This document shows, piece by piece, positions 33,491-44,600 of a stretch of 59,895 nt of DNA. The stretch's first letter is position 1. Each line of letters begins with the position of its first letter. The notes beneath the pieces are model-generated. The model worked only from the letters and a program-made list of their open reading frames with translations. It did not search any database and had not been told where the DNA came from. Source of the stretch: a virus; IMG/VR virus record IMGVR_UViG_3300030101_002103, positions 1 to 59,895 of that record, one strand, 5' to 3'. The translations under genes and the position numbers were made by a program.

Positions 33491-35434
33491 ATGGCAAATC
33501 AATTCGCAAAAAAAAGTATAGACTTTGATGTTTACGAAAGGCAAGATCCCGCATCATTAATTGATTGGGGAAAACAAGCCAAGGTAATATCAGATACATT
33601 TACAGGTATAGCCGAAGAAAGAGAAAAGAAAAAAGCGGCAATAGAAAAAAGTTTTGCGGATCAACAAGCTAAACTAAACGAATTAGGAGAATACGATAAC
33701 CCTACCGCTCAGCAAATTATGATGAATGCTGGAACAGATGGGGCAAATAAATTATTAGATGTTCAAAATTTAGTAAAGAGAGGTTTAATGAAGCCTTCGG
33801 AAGCTACTATGTTTAAGCAAAACCAATTAAATGGTTTTAATTTGCTAAAGAAAAACATGGCTAATTTTGATAAAACTTTCCAAAACTACACTAAAAGATT
33901 GCAAGACGGAACAGGTGCTCCAGCTGAACAATACCTTGCTACTCTAACTGAGGGGTTTGCTAATTTAAATAATATTTCTGTACAGACTGATCCTACAACA
34001 GGAAATGTTTCTTTATTAAGAATAGATCCTAAAACAGGAAAGCCTGTTAAAGGAGGAGATAGTATGACGGTAAATAGGCTTACTCTTTTAATGAAACAAC
34101 AGATAGATAATTTTGATATAGGAAAAGAAGTAGTGGCTATACAAGATGAGATGGGTACTATTACCAGACAAATTGCTACCGACATGGTGGGGCCTAATGT
34201 AAAGCTTACTAAAGAAATAATAAGTAGAGCTGAAACAGAGTTTGGTAATTCGGAAAAAGGTAAAAAGTTTTTAGATTTAAAAGTGCAGGAAATTATGTCT
34301 AATCCTATGGATGTTAATAGTATGATTATTAATGCTGATTTAAAAACAGATAATGGCGAATCATATAAGTGTGGTAGTCAAGAAGACTATGACAAATGGA
34401 TGGCAGAAAATAATAATGATGAAAAAAATAATCCATTTTTGGTTTTAGAGTTTGGTGAAGACAATCAATATAAAGCGGTGTTTAACGAGACTCAAAAAGA
34501 AAAAGCAAGAGATTATGTTAGAGCTCAAATCACAGGATCTTTAGATTACGAAGAAACAGAAACTACTAAAAGCTTAGCTCAAACACAACAGCCTAATGCG
34601 GCAAGTATTGCGAAGAGTGGATCTGATAAAAAGTTATTATCTAAAGGTAAAAACTTAATGTATGCAGTTTCAGGAGATGCGGAGCAATCAGCTGCAGGTT
34701 TGAGATATTTGGTAGACGCAAGTAATGGAACTATAACTAATATGGAAGCAACTGACACTGGGTTTATAGTTACTTATCCTGGAAGAGATCCTTTAGAAGT
34801 TAATACTCAAACTGAGAGAGATGCTACTCAAGAAGATATAGATACTTGGGTGAGCGAAAATCCTGGTAAAACCGCAGAGGATGCTCCATTTAAAGTGGGT
34901 GATAAGATTAAAGAAGATGCTACTCCTGAAGAATCAATGAGATTAATGTGGAAAGCATCAGGGTTAAGTGAGGATGAGTTTGATGCGTGGCTTGATGCTG
35001 GAGGTAGAGATTTACTTAAAGATAGAAAAACAACAAGAAACGTACAGACTGTAAGTGGTCCTCAAAAATCTATTCCGTATGACACGAATGCTCAATTTGA
35101 AAATGCAGATGGAGTTAAAGTTACTGCTGTAGAATTTATAAATGACTCTTCTTTAGGAGAAAGTTTAAATGCACTTAACGATAGTAATAATGAAGTGGTA
35201 GAAGTGTTTACAGGACTTCTTGCAAAACCAGAATTTTTTCCAAAAGAGTTTGAGGGTAGTGTAAGAATGGATGGTAACACCATGTACTTTACAATAAACG
35301 GTAAAGAAATGAAAGTAGATGATGATGTATTTGCTATGGAAACTGCGGAGATAGTAAGCAAAATGCAAGAGATGATTCAGAAAACTATAAAAAACAGAAA
35401 GGGTGGTGGTAATGCCAGTCAATATAATAAATAA
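33491..35434 (+). CDS. Putative internal virion protein (647 aa)
   Basis: The protein is mostly helical and charged, with a start KKSIDFDVYERQDPASLIDW and coiled-coil stretches to ~150. Mixed domains follow. It sits between the other two internal-protein-like genes, as core proteins do in podoviruses. I see no enzyme motif, so it is probably a core or ejection component. Confidence 0.6.
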   Translation: MANQFAKKSIDFDVYERQDPASLIDWGKQAKVISDTFTGIAEEREKKKAAIEKSFADQQAKLNELGEYDNPTAQQIMMNAGTDGANKLLDVQNLVKRGLMKPSEATMFKQNQLNGFNLLKKNMANFDKTFQNYTKRLQDGTGAPAEQYLATLTEGFANLNNISVQTDPTTGNVSLLRIDPKTGKPVKGGDSMTVNRLTLLMKQQIDNFDIGKEVVAIQDEMGTITRQIATDMVGPNVKLTKEIISRAETEFGNSEKGKKFLDLKVQEIMSNPMDVNSMIINADLKTDNGESYKCGSQEDYDKWMAENNNDEKNNPFLVLEFGEDNQYKAVFNETQKEKARDYVRAQITGSLDYEETETTKSLAQTQQPNAASIAKSGSDKKLLSKGKNLMYAVSGDAEQSAAGLRYLVDASNGTITNMEATDTGFIVTYPGRDPLEVNTQTERDATQEDIDTWVSENPGKTAEDAPFKVGDKIKEDATPEESMRLMWKASGLSEDEFDAWLDAGGRDLLKDRKTTRNVQTVSGPQKSIPYDTNAQFENADGVKVTAVEFINDSSLGESLNALNDSNNEVVEVFTGLLAKPEFFPKEFEGSVRMDGNTMYFTINGKEMKVDDDVFAMETAEIVSKMQEMIQKTIKNRKGGGNASQYNK

Positions 35435-35436
35435 TT

Positions 35437-38400
35437 ATGAACGAAAACGCACTACAAGACGTATATAATCTGTTTGTAAAAGACGGATACTCAGATTCTA
35501 TAGATGACTTTAAAGAGCTTTTAAGTACCAATGAAGACGCAGTAAATGATGCGTATCAGTTATTCGTTGATGATGGATATGGAGATACCATTTTAGATTT
35601 TGTTGAGTTAATGGGTATCGCCCCTGAAAAAAAAAAGCCCGTTACACCTGGTACTGGAGAAGAGGAAGTTATGGCCTCAGATACAACGGTGGTGGAAGGA
35701 CCTGGCTCATCGGAGCCTTCTCTTCAACCAAGTAGAGAAGAGGTTGATAGCACTTTAAATGTAGGTAATGAAGATGTTCAGCTTGAAGAAACTGAACAAG
35801 ATACTATAAATATAGGTCAAGGTAATGAGGTTGATCCTAATAACCTTATGCAACCTGAAACTTTTTCTACTAAAGAAGAAGAGTTTGTTACTCCAAATGC
35901 AAACGCCACTGAAGATTTCTTTGAGCAGTCTTTACAACAAATTAATTCTGATCTTATTGATAAAGAGGAAGAAGCTGTAGTTCCTTTAATGAATTATCAT
36001 TTTAATGATTACGGTTTTAAATTTGACCAAACAGGATTACGTGACGCAATGAAAGTAATAGCGGCTAATGGTAATACAGTTGTTATAGATTTAGATCCTG
36101 CTACTGGAAATTTATTAGGCTTTGAAAGTAAAGAAGCTAATAAGTTAAATCAATTTTTAAAAAATAATAGAGCAGAAAGCGAAGCTTTATACCAATTAGA
36201 AAACGGATATGTTTTAAAAAAACAAAAGATTCAAAGTAAAAAGAATGTAGAAGATATGGTTCAATCTTTTAATGACGAAACCAATCTTGTAAGGGATAAT
36301 ATAAAAAAATATTTAGAAGCAAAAAATTTTTATGACAGTAACAATTTAGCTGATAGAGATCCAAATGAAGTAATATATGTTGAAGGTCCTGAGGGAGAAC
36401 AATTAGCTACCACCCCTAAAAGACTGTTAGAAGAACTTACTATAGCACAATCTACTATTGCCTCTTCTAAAAAAACATTAGCTCAAAAGGGTAAAGATTT
36501 AGATGCTGCTGTAGGAGCGTGGTATGAAATGCGTAGCAAACAAAGAAGTGTTTTAGGGTTTGGTTATAATGCATTGTTAGATGGATCGGCTCGTATCGCA
36601 TCTGAAACAGCAAATAAAATGTTAGACCTTGGGACATGGATTGCCCCTAAAGAAGGAGGGTTGATGTCTAAAAGAGAATACAGAACTCGAGTTCTTACTA
36701 AGGCTCGAGAGAAAGGAGTATTAGGAGACACATATACAGATAAAAGAATACAACAAATTATTTCTGATGATGAAGAGTATAATTCAATGTTAGAAATATT
36801 AGATGAAGCTAAAGGAACTGAACGAGAAATACAAGTAGCAGGATCTATAAAAGACGGAATACCTGCAAGCACCCGAAAAGTATCTACTTCTGTATTGGAT
36901 GATATCGAGTCTGAAATTTTAGACGAAGCTCGTAAGCAAATAAAGTATGATGTGAAGCCAGGTGAAGAGCAGTTTGCTAATCCGTTTTCTCAATTTGCTA
37001 ATGATCCCATGTATGATGGAAAAATGGGTATGTTAGATGCGGTGCGTCAAGGACAAAGAGAAGTCTTCGGTATGGATGAAACCACAAGAGAAGCAACACA
37101 AGAAGCTAAAAAAACTTTTTGGGGAGGAGCGTTAATAGGCGTGACAGAATCTATACCTGCTATGATAGGGCCTACTCCTATTAGATTATATAGCATGATA
37201 TCTCAGGTGCAAGATCATGTCAATGAAGAGATGCAAAACGATCCTGATTTTCAAGACATATCAGAAGGAGAAAAAATGATGTTTACTGTTCCTTTAGGTA
37301 TAGTAGTGGGTGTGTTAGAAAATATAGGTTTTAGAAATGCTATTGCTCAAAAAGGTTTAGCCAGTAAGATTTTATTAAGAGTATTAAAGAAAAGAGGTAA
37401 GGATATTACAGGTCAAAACTTTAGACAAGTAGTAAAAAAAGAAGTGAACAGCATGATGGCCCAAGGACTTCTGTTGGTTACAGCTTCTGGACTGGCGGAG
37501 TTTGAAACAGGTTTAGCACAAGAGATTGCAGATATAGGTTTTAAAGAAGCTTATAATGCTATGAAAGAAAAAGAGATGTTTAGAACTCCTGAAAGTTTTG
37601 CTGACGGAGTGAAGCAAGTAATAAGAGCGGGAGCACAAGAAGCAGTAGGTGGATTTGTAATTGGTACACCATCGGCTGTAATACAAACTGCAACCGCTGG
37701 TGATTTTACTGCTTTGCCAGATGATGTTTTTAGAATGTATGAAGACATTCATAATGAACCTATTGTAAGGGACGCTTTTGTAGAAAAAGTTAAACAGCGT
37801 ATTTTAAATAACGAGATAACTAAAAAAGAAGGAGAGCGTGAAATTCAGATGTATGATCAAATCAATGGAGTAATGAATCAAATTCCTACTGATTTACCTA
37901 CAAAACAAAAGAAAGAGTTATTAGGAAACCTTTTGAGACAACAAGAATTACAAGATGATATAGATAAGTATAATCAACAGTTAACTAAAAGACAACAAAG
38001 AGAAAAGCAGGAATTAGAAAATGATGTAGAAAGAATTGTGAGGGAAGGTCAGGCTCAGATGCAAGAGGATGCTAAGGAAACTGAGTTAAATACACAAGCA
38101 ATAAATGAATTAAAAGAGGAGGGAATAGAAAACCCTACTCCTGAACAAATTAAAACTAAAAAAGATGCCATTCAAAAGTCAAGCACAGAGAAAGTGGATG
38201 TACAAGAATCTACCGAGGGTAGCCAAGAAATGGGAGATGGAAACACCGCCAGGGAGGTTACCGAAGAGAGTGAGCTCGGAACGAAAAATGATCTTGACTC
38301 GCAGACGCAAAAGGAAGTAGATGATTTAACTTCTATGATTAACGAGCAAACGGGAGTTCAAGAAGAAACAGAAACAGAAACAGAAACTACTACAGACCAA

Positions 38401-41400
38401 ATTAAAACTAAAGGAGTTGAAGTAGATAGTGAAAATAATAATGTAACTATAACCAAAAGTGATGGAACAACAGTAAATATTCCTGGTGTAAGTGTAAGTG
38501 AAAATGTAACTGTAACTGAAACTGCAGGCGATCCTAAAGCGGTAAGAATTATTCCATCTTTATTAAGACAAGCAAAGAATGCAGGTAAGGCTATTGCTAA
38601 GTTAATACCTGAAACTAATATTGTTATTCACGCTACTGAAGATGCTTATAATCAAGCAGTTAGTGAAGCAAACAAAGGAACAAGAGGAACATTTTCTACT
38701 ACAACTAATACTATTCATGTCAATGCTCCTAAGGCTAATACAAGAACTGTAGCTCATGAGGTTATGCATGCTGTGTTATTAAAAAGACTTGGTATAAATG
38801 CAGACTTCAGTAAAGTTACAGGAAGAATGTTAAAGGCGGTAAGCAAAGGAATAAAAGATCCAGAGCTGAAAAAAACTATTGAAGCTTTTGCTGCCGACTA
38901 TAATACTAAAGATCAGAATGAAGAACAAGTAGCTGAGTTGTTTGGATATTTATCTGCGGCTTATACTAAATTAGACGGACCAACTAAAAGCATAGTAAAG
39001 AGATGGTTACAGAAAGCAGCTAAGGCTGTTGGTTTACCTGTTAACATAACAGAGTTTACTAAAGAAGAGGCTGATATGATCGAGTTCTTTAATACAGTAT
39101 CTAAAAAAGTAAGAGAAGGAACTGAGGTTACAGAGGGAGATATAGAAGTTATAGAGGATGGAACAGTTCCTATTGGAGATCCAACTACTATTAATGAACC
39201 TTCAACTAAAGAGAAAAAACAAATTGACTTCAAAGAAAGTTATAATATGTCTTTAGTTACTCCTGAAAACAAAATAGATTTATTAGGATTAATAGATAAT
39301 ATAGTTAAGAATGATGAGAAGGTTTGGTTTTGGGTGGCAGATCAATTAGGTAAAGGTGAATTCAATGGTATTGAAATGGATGCAGGTCCAAGCTACGCAT
39401 TAGATCCTACAAACTTAGCAGCTAATATTATATGGGCAAGCGGGATGCAACCTTCACAAATGGCTAATAATGTAAAAAAAGCAGACTATATATTTATCAT
39501 TAGTGGATCTCCTACCGCAAGCAAACTGTTTAATAAAAAAGTATATGATGCTTATGCAAATCAACTCGGAGATTATGCTCAGTTTAAAAAAGAAGCATTA
39601 GCTACTAACCCTGTCAAGGCCATAAGAGATGTGTTGAACAAATATGATTCGTGGCCTGCTCTTCGTAGAAATCAAGATAGAAAAGTTTTTTTAAGTGCTA
39701 TTGTTCAACAAGAAGCTACTCCTAACACAAACTTTCATAAGTTAATTAAATCTAAAGATGGTTTTATAGATTTAAATAGTTTACGAGATGGTTTTTATCA
39801 AGAAAATAATTTTGAACAAAACGATGTAATGTTGGTGTTAAAACCAACAGCAGTTGGCGGAAAGTCTAATCACTCTACTTATGAAACTAATATTTTAGGA
39901 GAGGTGGTAGGCGTTCCAGATATTAAGTTAGATGCTTTTGAAATTATGCCTGCTGATATTAGAGCTAAATACGAAGGAAGAGGAAGACCAGTTAAGGCTC
40001 AGGTTGTAGCTCCTTATGGATCGGGAGTTAAGAAGATTTCTAAACCTGCCCCAAAAACCGAAAGCACTTCCGAAGAAAAAGCACAGAAAGCTGGATTAGA
40101 TAAGCTGGTAAAAATGTATAACATGAATTCAAAAGGGTTTATAGGACCTAACATTCATTCATTAGGTGCGTTAAGAAACTGGGCTGCATCCTTAGGTTTG
40201 ACTGTAGATGAAGCTCGTATAAGAGAAGGATATGGTAGAGGTCGTTTAACAGGTTATTACTTGCGTAAGAATGGTAAGTTTTTTAATCCAAGAAGTAATG
40301 AAAAAGCACAAAGAAGTGTAGATGAAAAAGCACAAAAGACTTTTAACAAGTTTGATTCTCCTCGAGAAATAATTAATAAAGCAAGAGAGTTAAACTTTAC
40401 TGATGCTGCTATTACTGACTACCTAACCAGAGTAAGAAAATTTGGTAAAAGAGAAATAAAAGAATTAATGATACTTAATAAAGATTTATTAAGTATTATC
40501 CCTCCTGCTTTAGGTAATGTGAAAGGAGGAATGAAAGCAGGTATAAAACTGTTTAATAAAGTTTCTACTCATTATAATAAGTTGTTAGCAAAGAATGCTA
40601 AAGCTAAAGTTAAATTGTCTGAACAAGAAATAATGGATCAGGCTATGGATTTCTTTAGGTCTCAACCTGAGTATAAAGCATTAAAAGAAAAAGGATTAAA
40701 AGGGACATCTACTGATCAAATGGTTTTAGAATTGGATGTAGCTAAAGCTTTAGGAGGAAAACAAAGTAATGACCTAAATGCATCTATTCGTAATGCTCGT
40801 ATCATATTAAAAGCTAAAACCAAAGGAGAAAAACAATTACGAAAAATACAAAGAGAGCTTAGAAACTTTATGCGTAAAACCTTACCTGCTGATATATATA
40901 CAAAATCAGAAGCTCTTAAGTTGATGAGAAAAATTGAACAAGCAAGTAAAGATAACATTCAAGAAATAATGAATGAGGTGTTAGAGTTTGCAGCTGTTAA
41001 AAATAATATAAAATTAGAGAAGTCTATTGCAGACTTATTAGATCCAGCAAATACTTTAAAGAAAATAAGTAATGTTCTTAAAGGTGTAAAGATAGATGAA
41101 GGTACAAGAAAAAGGTTGGCTAATATTAAAAAGAGAATAGAGGATGCTAAGACAGTTATTAATACTAAGACTGGTAAAAAAGAAAAAGCTACAGCTGATA
41201 GTGTAATTGAATATTTAAATGATTTAGAAACAGAGTTTAATGAATTACTTAAAAACCCTGTAAAGAGTGAGTCTGATTATACAGCAATGGCTGATTTACA
41301 AATCATTATGAATATGGTTAAGGCTAATGAACTAATGTCTAATGATGATCTTACTAAAGTTAATGTGTTAGCGGGAGTAGATACAGAGCTAAAACAAATT

Positions 41401-43968
41401 GTTACAGCTGGTAGAACTTTATTAAAAGAACAATTACAAAAAGCTCATTTAGAATATCGTAGACAATTTGAGCAAGTATTCTTAGATGTTACAGGTAGAA
41501 CTGAAAGCTTTAAAAAGCAAGCTGTTCAGGAGTTAAAAGATGAAGGAATTGAAAACCCTACAGACGCTGAAATTAATGACAAGGTAACGGATATTATTGA
41601 AAAACTTAGAGCTACTATAGATTCCAGAAGCAGAGATGAATCAGGAACTTCTAAAAAGAAAATAACTGTTAAGGAAAGATTTAAAAATTTAGCCAATGGT
41701 ATTGTACAGTCACTTGGAAATGTTATGGCTAAAAACTCTGATCTGTTTTTATTAATGGATAAGATATCTTTATTACCTGCAGAATTGTTTGAAGGTAACA
41801 CTCAAGAAGAAGTTACTAAAAAAATTGACGCTGCTAATCGTGAGATGAAAGGAAGAATGTTAATGAACGATGCGTTAATAATCAGTAAGCTACAAGAATT
41901 GTTTGGAAAAAAATACAAATCTGTGGTGACATCTTTTGGTAGAAAAACTGAGGCAATTGATTTACCAGACGGAACTGAAATAGTTTTATCTCCTAATCAA
42001 ATGTATTATTTATATAATCAATACAAAGATGATGCTAATCACCCAGGTTTACAAAAAACATTTAGTACAGACCAAGCAGGGTTAACTAATGTAATGAATG
42101 AAATAACTTCACGATTAGAGTCTGATCAATATAAAGAATTAAAAGAGTTTGCAGATTGGCAGGTAGATGTATTGTATCCACTGCTTTATAGTCATTACAA
42201 TAAAGCGTATGAAGATATATATAGAACTCAAATGCCTTACAATGTAAACTATGCTGGTATGGTTTATAGAGACGGGCAAGAAGCAGAAGGTGTTAATCTT
42301 ATCCCAGGGAAAGATGGTGGAAAGATTCAGTATCACAATGTAGTGGCAGCCAACTCTACTAAAATGAGAGAACAAAACTCTAAAAAAATTAAAGCTATGG
42401 ATGGGACTAATGTTCTTTATACTTATATGAGGGACATGGAATACTTCTCTGCTTATGCACGACCTATTAATGATATCAATAAATTATTTACTAATGATAT
42501 TATAAAGTCAGAGATTGAAAGACTGCATGGTAAAACTACTATGGTAGCTATAGATGCTGCTATTCAAAAGATAGCTAACAAAGGATCTTTTAAAACAGAC
42601 ACTCAAATGGATGAAGCTGTAGACATTATGCAGGATATGTTTATACTATCCCGTTTAGGTATTAACCCTGTAGTAACTTTAAAACAGTTAACATCCTTCT
42701 TAACTTTTGCTTCAGATATAGGTTATGGAAATTGGATGAAGAACGCTGCGTTGAGTAGGTTTGCTAAAGGTCAAGGAGTTAAAGAAATTTGGAAAGAGAT
42801 ATCCGAAAACTCTACATATCTTAAAGATAGAGATGCTAAAAGCATGACTAAAGCTATTGAAATGTATTCAGATAAAGGCATGGAGAATGTATTCCCTGAT
42901 ATAAAAATTAGGGGGCAACGAATTATGAGTGGTGCTAATAAAGAAACTCTTGTAGATATTTTAATGTATACTACAAAAATAGGTGATAGGGGTGCAATAT
43001 TTTTAGGTGGTGTTCCTAACTATGTTCATTATAAAAATGAATTTAAAAAGAAAAACCCTAACGCTTCTGAACAAGAAGCTATTGACTATGCTATAGTTAA
43101 ATTTGAAAGAGATACTAAAAGATCTCAGCAGTCTACTGACTTGCAAGATAGAGATTATTATCAAACACGAGGACCAATCTTTAGAGCCCTTAACATGTTC
43201 TTAACCACACCTAAACAATATTTAAGAAAAGAAGCGTATGCTATACGAAATGCATACAGGCTTATGTCTTCAGGAGGTAAGTCAGGTAAAGGTAATAAGA
43301 CAGATGCTGGTCGTATATTTTTAACTTATCATGTAATTATGCCTGTATTCTTTCAGTGGGTAGCCAATGGAATGCCAGGGTTTTTAGCTGATTGGGAGGA
43401 TGAAGACTCAAAAGATTTAGCAACAGCTGCAATACTTGGAAACATAAATGCATTATTCTTGTATGGAGACTTTGCTGTGATGCTTAAGAATTTATTATCT
43501 GATAAACCTGAAACATTTTTAAATGCTGATTCACTTCCTATATTAACACAGGGTTCTGAAATATTTAAGAAGTTTAGCCGATACAGAAAGCTTAAAGATC
43601 CTCAGAAAAAACAAGAAGCTTTATACGCTGCGTTAGCTGAAGCGTCTCAAATAACAGGGCTTCCTGTTAATAATCTTCGTAAGATATTTAAAAACATGGA
43701 GGAGCTCATTGATGGTGGTGAAGATCCAGAAAAAGTAATCATGCGTTTATTTAATTATAGTGAGTATCAAATACAAAATGAAGCAGAGAGAAAGCGTAAT
43801 AACAAAAGAAAAAGAAAAGCAACTAAGAAAGTAAAAAAAGAAGTAGAAGATAATACTATATTCCAAGAGGGTAGAAAAAATGAAGATGCAATATTTAATA
43901 CAGGAACAAAAAATGATAATGCTATTTTTAAAAAGGGAAAGAAGAATGAAGACGCTATATTTAAATAA
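35437..43968 (+). CDS. Giant polyvalent virion protein with HEVMH zincin motif (2843 aa)
   Basis: The N-terminus has two repeats of an acidic helical unit (YNLFVKDGYSDSIDDFKELL, and YQLFVDDGYGDTILDFVELM). A membrane-like helical region follows near 560-760. A zinc-metallopeptidase motif, RTVAHEVMHAVLLKRLG, has H1107 and H1111, with downstream E in NEEQVAELFGY as a possible third ligand. Long helical regions and a conserved phage C-terminal domain follow (RALNMFLTTPKQYLRKEAYA). The last ~40 residues are three short repeats of G-x-KN-E/D-D/N-AIF. The modules fit large polyvalent proteins ejected with DNA. The length alone (8.5 kb, 14% of the window) is notable. Confidence 0.75.
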   Translation: MNENALQDVYNLFVKDGYSDSIDDFKELLSTNEDAVNDAYQLFVDDGYGDTILDFVELMGIAPEKKKPVTPGTGEEEVMASDTTVVEGPGSSEPSLQPSREEVDSTLNVGNEDVQLEETEQDTINIGQGNEVDPNNLMQPETFSTKEEEFVTPNANATEDFFEQSLQQINSDLIDKEEEAVVPLMNYHFNDYGFKFDQTGLRDAMKVIAANGNTVVIDLDPATGNLLGFESKEANKLNQFLKNNRAESEALYQLENGYVLKKQKIQSKKNVEDMVQSFNDETNLVRDNIKKYLEAKNFYDSNNLADRDPNEVIYVEGPEGEQLATTPKRLLEELTIAQSTIASSKKTLAQKGKDLDAAVGAWYEMRSKQRSVLGFGYNALLDGSARIASETANKMLDLGTWIAPKEGGLMSKREYRTRVLTKAREKGVLGDTYTDKRIQQIISDDEEYNSMLEILDEAKGTEREIQVAGSIKDGIPASTRKVSTSVLDDIESEILDEARKQIKYDVKPGEEQFANPFSQFANDPMYDGKMGMLDAVRQGQREVFGMDETTREATQEAKKTFWGGALIGVTESIPAMIGPTPIRLYSMISQVQDHVNEEMQNDPDFQDISEGEKMMFTVPLGIVVGVLENIGFRNAIAQKGLASKILLRVLKKRGKDITGQNFRQVVKKEVNSMMAQGLLLVTASGLAEFETGLAQEIADIGFKEAYNAMKEKEMFRTPESFADGVKQVIRAGAQEAVGGFVIGTPSAVIQTATAGDFTALPDDVFRMYEDIHNEPIVRDAFVEKVKQRILNNEITKKEGEREIQMYDQINGVMNQIPTDLPTKQKKELLGNLLRQQELQDDIDKYNQQLTKRQQREKQELENDVERIVREGQAQMQEDAKETELNTQAINELKEEGIENPTPEQIKTKKDAIQKSSTEKVDVQESTEGSQEMGDGNTAREVTEESELGTKNDLDSQTQKEVDDLTSMINEQTGVQEETETETETTTDQIKTKGVEVDSENNNVTITKSDGTTVNIPGVSVSENVTVTETAGDPKAVRIIPSLLRQAKNAGKAIAKLIPETNIVIHATEDAYNQAVSEANKGTRGTFSTTTNTIHVNAPKANTRTVAHEVMHAVLLKRLGINADFSKVTGRMLKAVSKGIKDPELKKTIEAFAADYNTKDQNEEQVAELFGYLSAAYTKLDGPTKSIVKRWLQKAAKAVGLPVNITEFTKEEADMIEFFNTVSKKVREGTEVTEGDIEVIEDGTVPIGDPTTINEPSTKEKKQIDFKESYNMSLVTPENKIDLLGLIDNIVKNDEKVWFWVADQLGKGEFNGIEMDAGPSYALDPTNLAANIIWASGMQPSQMANNVKKADYIFIISGSPTASKLFNKKVYDAYANQLGDYAQFKKEALATNPVKAIRDVLNKYDSWPALRRNQDRKVFLSAIVQQEATPNTNFHKLIKSKDGFIDLNSLRDGFYQENNFEQNDVMLVLKPTAVGGKSNHSTYETNILGEVVGVPDIKLDAFEIMPADIRAKYEGRGRPVKAQVVAPYGSGVKKISKPAPKTESTSEEKAQKAGLDKLVKMYNMNSKGFIGPNIHSLGALRNWAASLGLTVDEARIREGYGRGRLTGYYLRKNGKFFNPRSNEKAQRSVDEKAQKTFNKFDSPREIINKARELNFTDAAITDYLTRVRKFGKREIKELMILNKDLLSIIPPALGNVKGGMKAGIKLFNKVSTHYNKLLAKNAKAKVKLSEQEIMDQAMDFFRSQPEYKALKEKGLKGTSTDQMVLELDVAKALGGKQSNDLNASIRNARIILKAKTKGEKQLRKIQRELRNFMRKTLPADIYTKSEALKLMRKIEQASKDNIQEIMNEVLEFAAVKNNIKLEKSIADLLDPANTLKKISNVLKGVKIDEGTRKRLANIKKRIEDAKTVINTKTGKKEKATADSVIEYLNDLETEFNELLKNPVKSESDYTAMADLQIIMNMVKANELMSNDDLTKVNVLAGVDTELKQIVTAGRTLLKEQLQKAHLEYRRQFEQVFLDVTGRTESFKKQAVQELKDEGIENPTDAEINDKVTDIIEKLRATIDSRSRDESGTSKKKITVKERFKNLANGIVQSLGNVMAKNSDLFLLMDKISLLPAELFEGNTQEEVTKKIDAANREMKGRMLMNDALIISKLQELFGKKYKSVVTSFGRKTEAIDLPDGTEIVLSPNQMYYLYNQYKDDANHPGLQKTFSTDQAGLTNVMNEITSRLESDQYKELKEFADWQVDVLYPLLYSHYNKAYEDIYRTQMPYNVNYAGMVYRDGQEAEGVNLIPGKDGGKIQYHNVVAANSTKMREQNSKKIKAMDGTNVLYTYMRDMEYFSAYARPINDINKLFTNDIIKSEIERLHGKTTMVAIDAAIQKIANKGSFKTDTQMDEAVDIMQDMFILSRLGINPVVTLKQLTSFLTFASDIGYGNWMKNAALSRFAKGQGVKEIWKEISENSTYLKDRDAKSMTKAIEMYSDKGMENVFPDIKIRGQRIMSGANKETLVDILMYTTKIGDRGAIFLGGVPNYVHYKNEFKKKNPNASEQEAIDYAIVKFERDTKRSQQSTDLQDRDYYQTRGPIFRALNMFLTTPKQYLRKEAYAIRNAYRLMSSGGKSGKGNKTDAGRIFLTYHVIMPVFFQWVANGMPGFLADWEDEDSKDLATAAILGNINALFLYGDFAVMLKNLLSDKPETFLNADSLPILTQGSEIFKKFSRYRKLKDPQKKQEALYAALAEASQITGLPVNNLRKIFKNMEELIDGGEDPEKVIMRLFNYSEYQIQNEAERKRNNKRKRKATKKVKKEVEDNTIFQEGRKNEDAIFNTGTKNDNAIFKKGKKNEDAIFK

Positions 43969-43986
43969 TAATTAATTTAAAATCTT

Positions 43987-44220
43987 ATGAGAAATTTTAA
44001 TGAAGACATGTGTATGAGACACACTTATAACTTACTCTTAGGTAAGAAAACATTAGATGAATTAATAGAAGAAACTGCTGAGCTTACTCTGATGTTTAAT
44101 CCTAAAAGAAAATATGTAAAGATGGAGGATGATTTGTATGATACTCTTATCGAATATTTTACTTATACAGAAGAGTATGAAAAGTGTGCCGAATTACTTA
44201 AGGCTAAAAAAAATATTTAG
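43987..44220 (+). CDS. Hypothetical protein ending the plus arm (77 aa)
   Basis: This acidic helical protein (LGKKTLDELIEETAELTLMF) has no recognised domain. Its TAG at 44218-44220 overlaps the stop of the facing minus-strand gene at 44217, so this is the exact meeting point of the two arms. No terminator hairpin is visible between them. Confidence 0.65.
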   Translation: MRNFNEDMCMRHTYNLLLGKKTLDELIEETAELTLMFNPKRKYVKMEDDLYDTLIEYFTYTEEYEKCAELLKAKKNI

Positions 44221-44600
44221 ATTTCGCTTTCAAATCTTATGTGGTCTTTATGTTCTCTATTTCTGTTATACTGATCTACTAAAAAATTTTTGTTATAGTT
44301 TTTTCTTTCTGCCTCTAACTTGTAATACAAGAATGCTTGAAATCCATTTACATGAGAGTCAGTAGGAAAGAAATACTTCCAACCTTTAGACGCTCCTCTG
44401 TTTATATAATAACAAAAAGCAACACCTATCTTTCCGCTACTCTTTCTAAAATTAATAACTGCTGTATGATCTGATGTAGGTATAACCTCATCCACAATAA
44501 AACTTTCTTTGTTTTGATTTCCCTCTCTATCATTATAAGAAAACCTTTTAGCTATAACCTTACTAAACTGATTTAATTCTTTTGCTATTTGTTTATTCAT
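44217..44600 (-). CDS. Hypothetical protein ending the minus arm (127 aa)
   Basis: The protein is mixed alpha/beta, with KRFSYNDREGNQNKESFIVD, then VIPTSDHTAVINFRKSSGKI, and a basic C-terminus. It overlaps the methyltransferase gene by 8 bases and is the last gene of the minus operon. No family is recognised. Confidence 0.65.
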   Translation of the reverse strand: MNKQIAKELNQFSKVIAKRFSYNDREGNQNKESFIVDEVIPTSDHTAVINFRKSSGKIGVAFCYYINRGASKGWKYFFPTDSHVNGFQAFLYYKLEAERKNYNKNFLVDQYNRNREHKDHIRFESEI

